Assembly: GCA_964385695.1 (NCBI GenBank)
Contig: CAYLQA010000023.1
Location: forward strand, 1-56,030
Reading direction: 5' to 3'
DNA length: 56,030 nucleotides
Source of the DNA: CAYLQA01 sp964385695
Lineage (GTDB): Bacteria; Desulfobacterota; Desulfobulbia; Desulfobulbales; Desulfurivibrionaceae
Shown here: positions 54,298-56,030 of the stretch, piece after piece
Layout: the number at the start of each line of letters is the position of its first letter
Numbering within the stretch: position 1 is the stretch's first letter
Made by a program: the position numbers and the translations under genes
Notes under the pieces: generated by a model
What the model was told of the DNA's origin: nothing
Database searches by the model: none
The model's input: only the letters and a program-made list of their open reading frames with translations

Positions 54298-56025
54298 ATG
54301 CAATGGCAGTTCCGAAGCAAAGATTTAGAAGAGCTGGAAGAGATTGCCCGCAAGCTTGGCCTGCCTCGTCCTATTGTTTCAATATTGCACAGTCGCGGAC
54401 TGGTGTCTCCTGAGGCTATTCAGGATTTTTTCTCTCCAACGCTTGCAAAACTCCCTTCTCCGTCCTTGATGAAAGGAATTGGGCAAAGTGTCTTGCTTAT
54501 CATTCAAGCCATTGAACAGCAAAGAAAGATCATCATTTATGGTGATTACGATGTCGATGGCACCACTGGCACGGCAATTCTCGAGCTTTTTTTAAGAAAA
54601 ATTGGGTTTGAGCATGTTTGCTCGGTGCAGCCACATAGATTGAATCATGGCTATGGACTGCATTTAGAGGCTTTATGCAATCAGGTTGACCGTGAAATTT
54701 TGGATGCAAAGCCGCTTTTGATCACCGTGGACTGCGGGATTACCGAAAATGAAGTCATTGTGGAATTGAACAGTATGGGAATGGAGGTGATCATAACCGA
54801 TCATCATCGCACTCAAGAAATGCTTCCGCCTGCAGCTGCCATAGTGAACCCGTTGCAACCAGGATGTGATTTTCCCTTTAAGGGGTTGGCCGGGGTTGGG
54901 GTTGCATTTTATCTCATTATCGGGCTCAGAAAGGAATTAATAGATCGAGGCATAATCAGCAAAGAGAAAGCACCAAATCTCAAGGAGTTCCTTGATCTTG
55001 TGGCCTTGGGTACAGTTGCTGATATGGTACCCATGTTAGGTGTAAACCGTATCTTGGTCACAGCTGGCCTTGAGGTGATGAATTCAGGAAAACGTCCTGG
55101 CCTTAACAGCCTTATTGGCGTATCCGGCTGCAATATTGGCCATGTTACAGAAAAAGATCTCGGCTTTCGGCTGGGGCCAAGGGTTAATGCAGCCGGGAGA
55201 ATGGGAAGCCCCAAGGCAGCGCTGGAGCTTTTTTTGTGCCAAGATCAGGCAGATGCAGAGAATTTTGCGCAAGAACTAGACAGTATCAACGAGAAAAGAA
55301 AGCTGCTTGGTGAAGAGATATTTACCGAAGCCTGTATTCTTGCTGAAGAAAAGATCCAAAAAGGCGACAAAGGCCTTGTTGTGTCTGGGAGAGACTGGCA
55401 CTTTGGCGTGTTAGGCATTGTGGCAAGCAGGCTGGCAAATAAATACAGTCGGCCGGTAATCCTGTTAAGTTCGGACGGAATAACAGCTAAAGGGTCCGGG
55501 CGCAGTGTGGACGGAATAAATTTATTCACGATAGTCGATGATCATTGCCGTTCTTTGTTGAATACATTCGGCGGACATAGTGGGGCCATTGGCCTGTCGC
55601 TTGCTGAAGAAAAGGTGGCAACGCTTGATCGTACGCTCCAGGATGCCTTTGGCGATGCGTTTGGGTTTGGCGATATAGCGCCGAAATTCTGTATAGACTT
55701 GCGTGATGAAGACAGTAATGTTTTTACCAAAAGGTTCCTTAGCATGTATGAGCGTCTTGCGCCATTTGGTGTTGGGAACCCCGAGCCGATCTTTTCAGCA
55801 AAAGGGGTTGTGCAACAGAGCCGTGTGGTTGGCTTAAATCATCTAAAGTTTTCTTTTAAGAGTAATGGATCGATTTATGAGGCCATTGGGTTTGGGATGA
55901 AAGAAAAACAAAAAGAGATAGAGTCCGAAGAGGTTGAGGTTGCCTTTCACCTGAGTAAGAATCATTTTCGGGGAAGAACGAGCTGGCAGCTCCAGGTTGA
56001 GGGCACAAGGCCCACAACCACCTGA
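54298..56025 (+). CDS. recJ: Single-stranded-DNA-specific exonuclease RecJ
   Basis: The protein has about 575 residues. DHH-family motifs are GDYDVDGTTG and VDCGI...ITDHH, and the DHHA1 part has the FGGHSGAIG motif. It degrades 5' single-stranded ends in repair. I chose the ATG at 54298, whose product starts like other RecJ proteins; TTG (54280) and GTG (54283, 5 nt after GAGG) are possible alternatives. The stop is within the window, so the gene is complete. Confidence 0.95.
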   Translation: MQWQFRSKDLEELEEIARKLGLPRPIVSILHSRGLVSPEAIQDFFSPTLAKLPSPSLMKGIGQSVLLIIQAIEQQRKIIIYGDYDVDGTTGTAILELFLRKIGFEHVCSVQPHRLNHGYGLHLEALCNQVDREILDAKPLLITVDCGITENEVIVELNSMGMEVIITDHHRTQEMLPPAAAIVNPLQPGCDFPFKGLAGVGVAFYLIIGLRKELIDRGIISKEKAPNLKEFLDLVALGTVADMVPMLGVNRILVTAGLEVMNSGKRPGLNSLIGVSGCNIGHVTEKDLGFRLGPRVNAAGRMGSPKAALELFLCQDQADAENFAQELDSINEKRKLLGEEIFTEACILAEEKIQKGDKGLVVSGRDWHFGVLGIVASRLANKYSRPVILLSSDGITAKGSGRSVDGINLFTIVDDHCRSLLNTFGGHSGAIGLSLAEEKVATLDRTLQDAFGDAFGFGDIAPKFCIDLRDEDSNVFTKRFLSMYERLAPFGVGNPEPIFSAKGVVQQSRVVGLNHLKFSFKSNGSIYEAIGFGMKEKQKEIESEEVEVAFHLSKNHFRGRTSWQLQVEGTRPTTT

Positions 56026-56030
56026 TTTTA

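Overview
The window looks like chromosome from an anaerobic, autotrophic, sulfur-metabolising Desulfobacterota, most likely Desulfobulbales. That placement is my inference. It rests on a Wood-Ljungdahl (CODH/ACS) cluster, three UGA-decoded selenoproteins, HdrA/MvhD-type electron transfer, a PsrA/PhsA-type molybdoenzyme, NapC-type multiheme cytochrome and NifU/NifS Fe-S assembly, in moderate-GC DNA. Nothing in the window names the species. I saw no tRNA, rRNA, CRISPR array, insertion sequence or prophage.

Layout. 1-8643: an FmdE-like protein, a REP-like palindrome, then a divergent locus. On the minus strand it has a secreted beta-propeller protein with one c-type heme and an FtsX/MacB-type permease. 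On the plus strand it has an ABC ATPase, a TlpA-like lipoprotein, NosL, a small anchored protein, a second FtsX-type permease, a second ATPase and a polytopic protein with a CPFC motif. I read this as a metal (probably copper) cofactor delivery and maturation locus for the propeller protein. 8731-16309 (minus): a Cys-rich two-CW MerR regulator with a palindromic operator, a hexaheme NapC-type cytochrome, FtsH, two small paralogous membrane proteins, and an operon of RegB-like sensor, RegA-like regulator and a second NosL. 16829-20488 (plus): TorD-like chaperone, Tat-exported molybdopterin oxidoreductase and its four-cluster Fe-S subunit. A 17-bp dyad of RegA/PrrA type occurs in both divergent control regions (3508 and 16538), which suggests RegBA controls both loci.

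20550-30828: a thioredoxin-reductase-like flavoprotein, UvrC, NifU-NifS-ThyX, formate-THF ligase, and a PilB/GspE-type ATPase with a C-terminal cyclic-nucleotide-binding-like domain.

31141-48537 (plus): the carbon-fixation operon folD, acsA/cooS, a MetF-AcsD fusion joined by a TolA-like Ala/Lys/Glu-rich linker, acsB, acsC, then fdhA, hdrA and mvhD. Each of the last three has an in-frame UGA at a metal or cluster site, followed by a hairpin with the right spacing for a bacterial SECIS. Together with Fhs, these genes reduce CO2 through formate and methylene-THF and join the methyl group to CO as acetyl-CoA. Formate dehydrogenase is fused to a GltD-type flavin module and probably exchanges electrons with HdrA-MvhD. 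AcsE, MetV and the Sec machinery are not in the window.

48601-56025: a degenerate receiver-PilZ protein, a radical SAM protein with RlmN, SerC, then MiaA, PgsA and RecJ. Heptamer repeats of TCGTYAC type occur at 1-56 and near 51346-51384.
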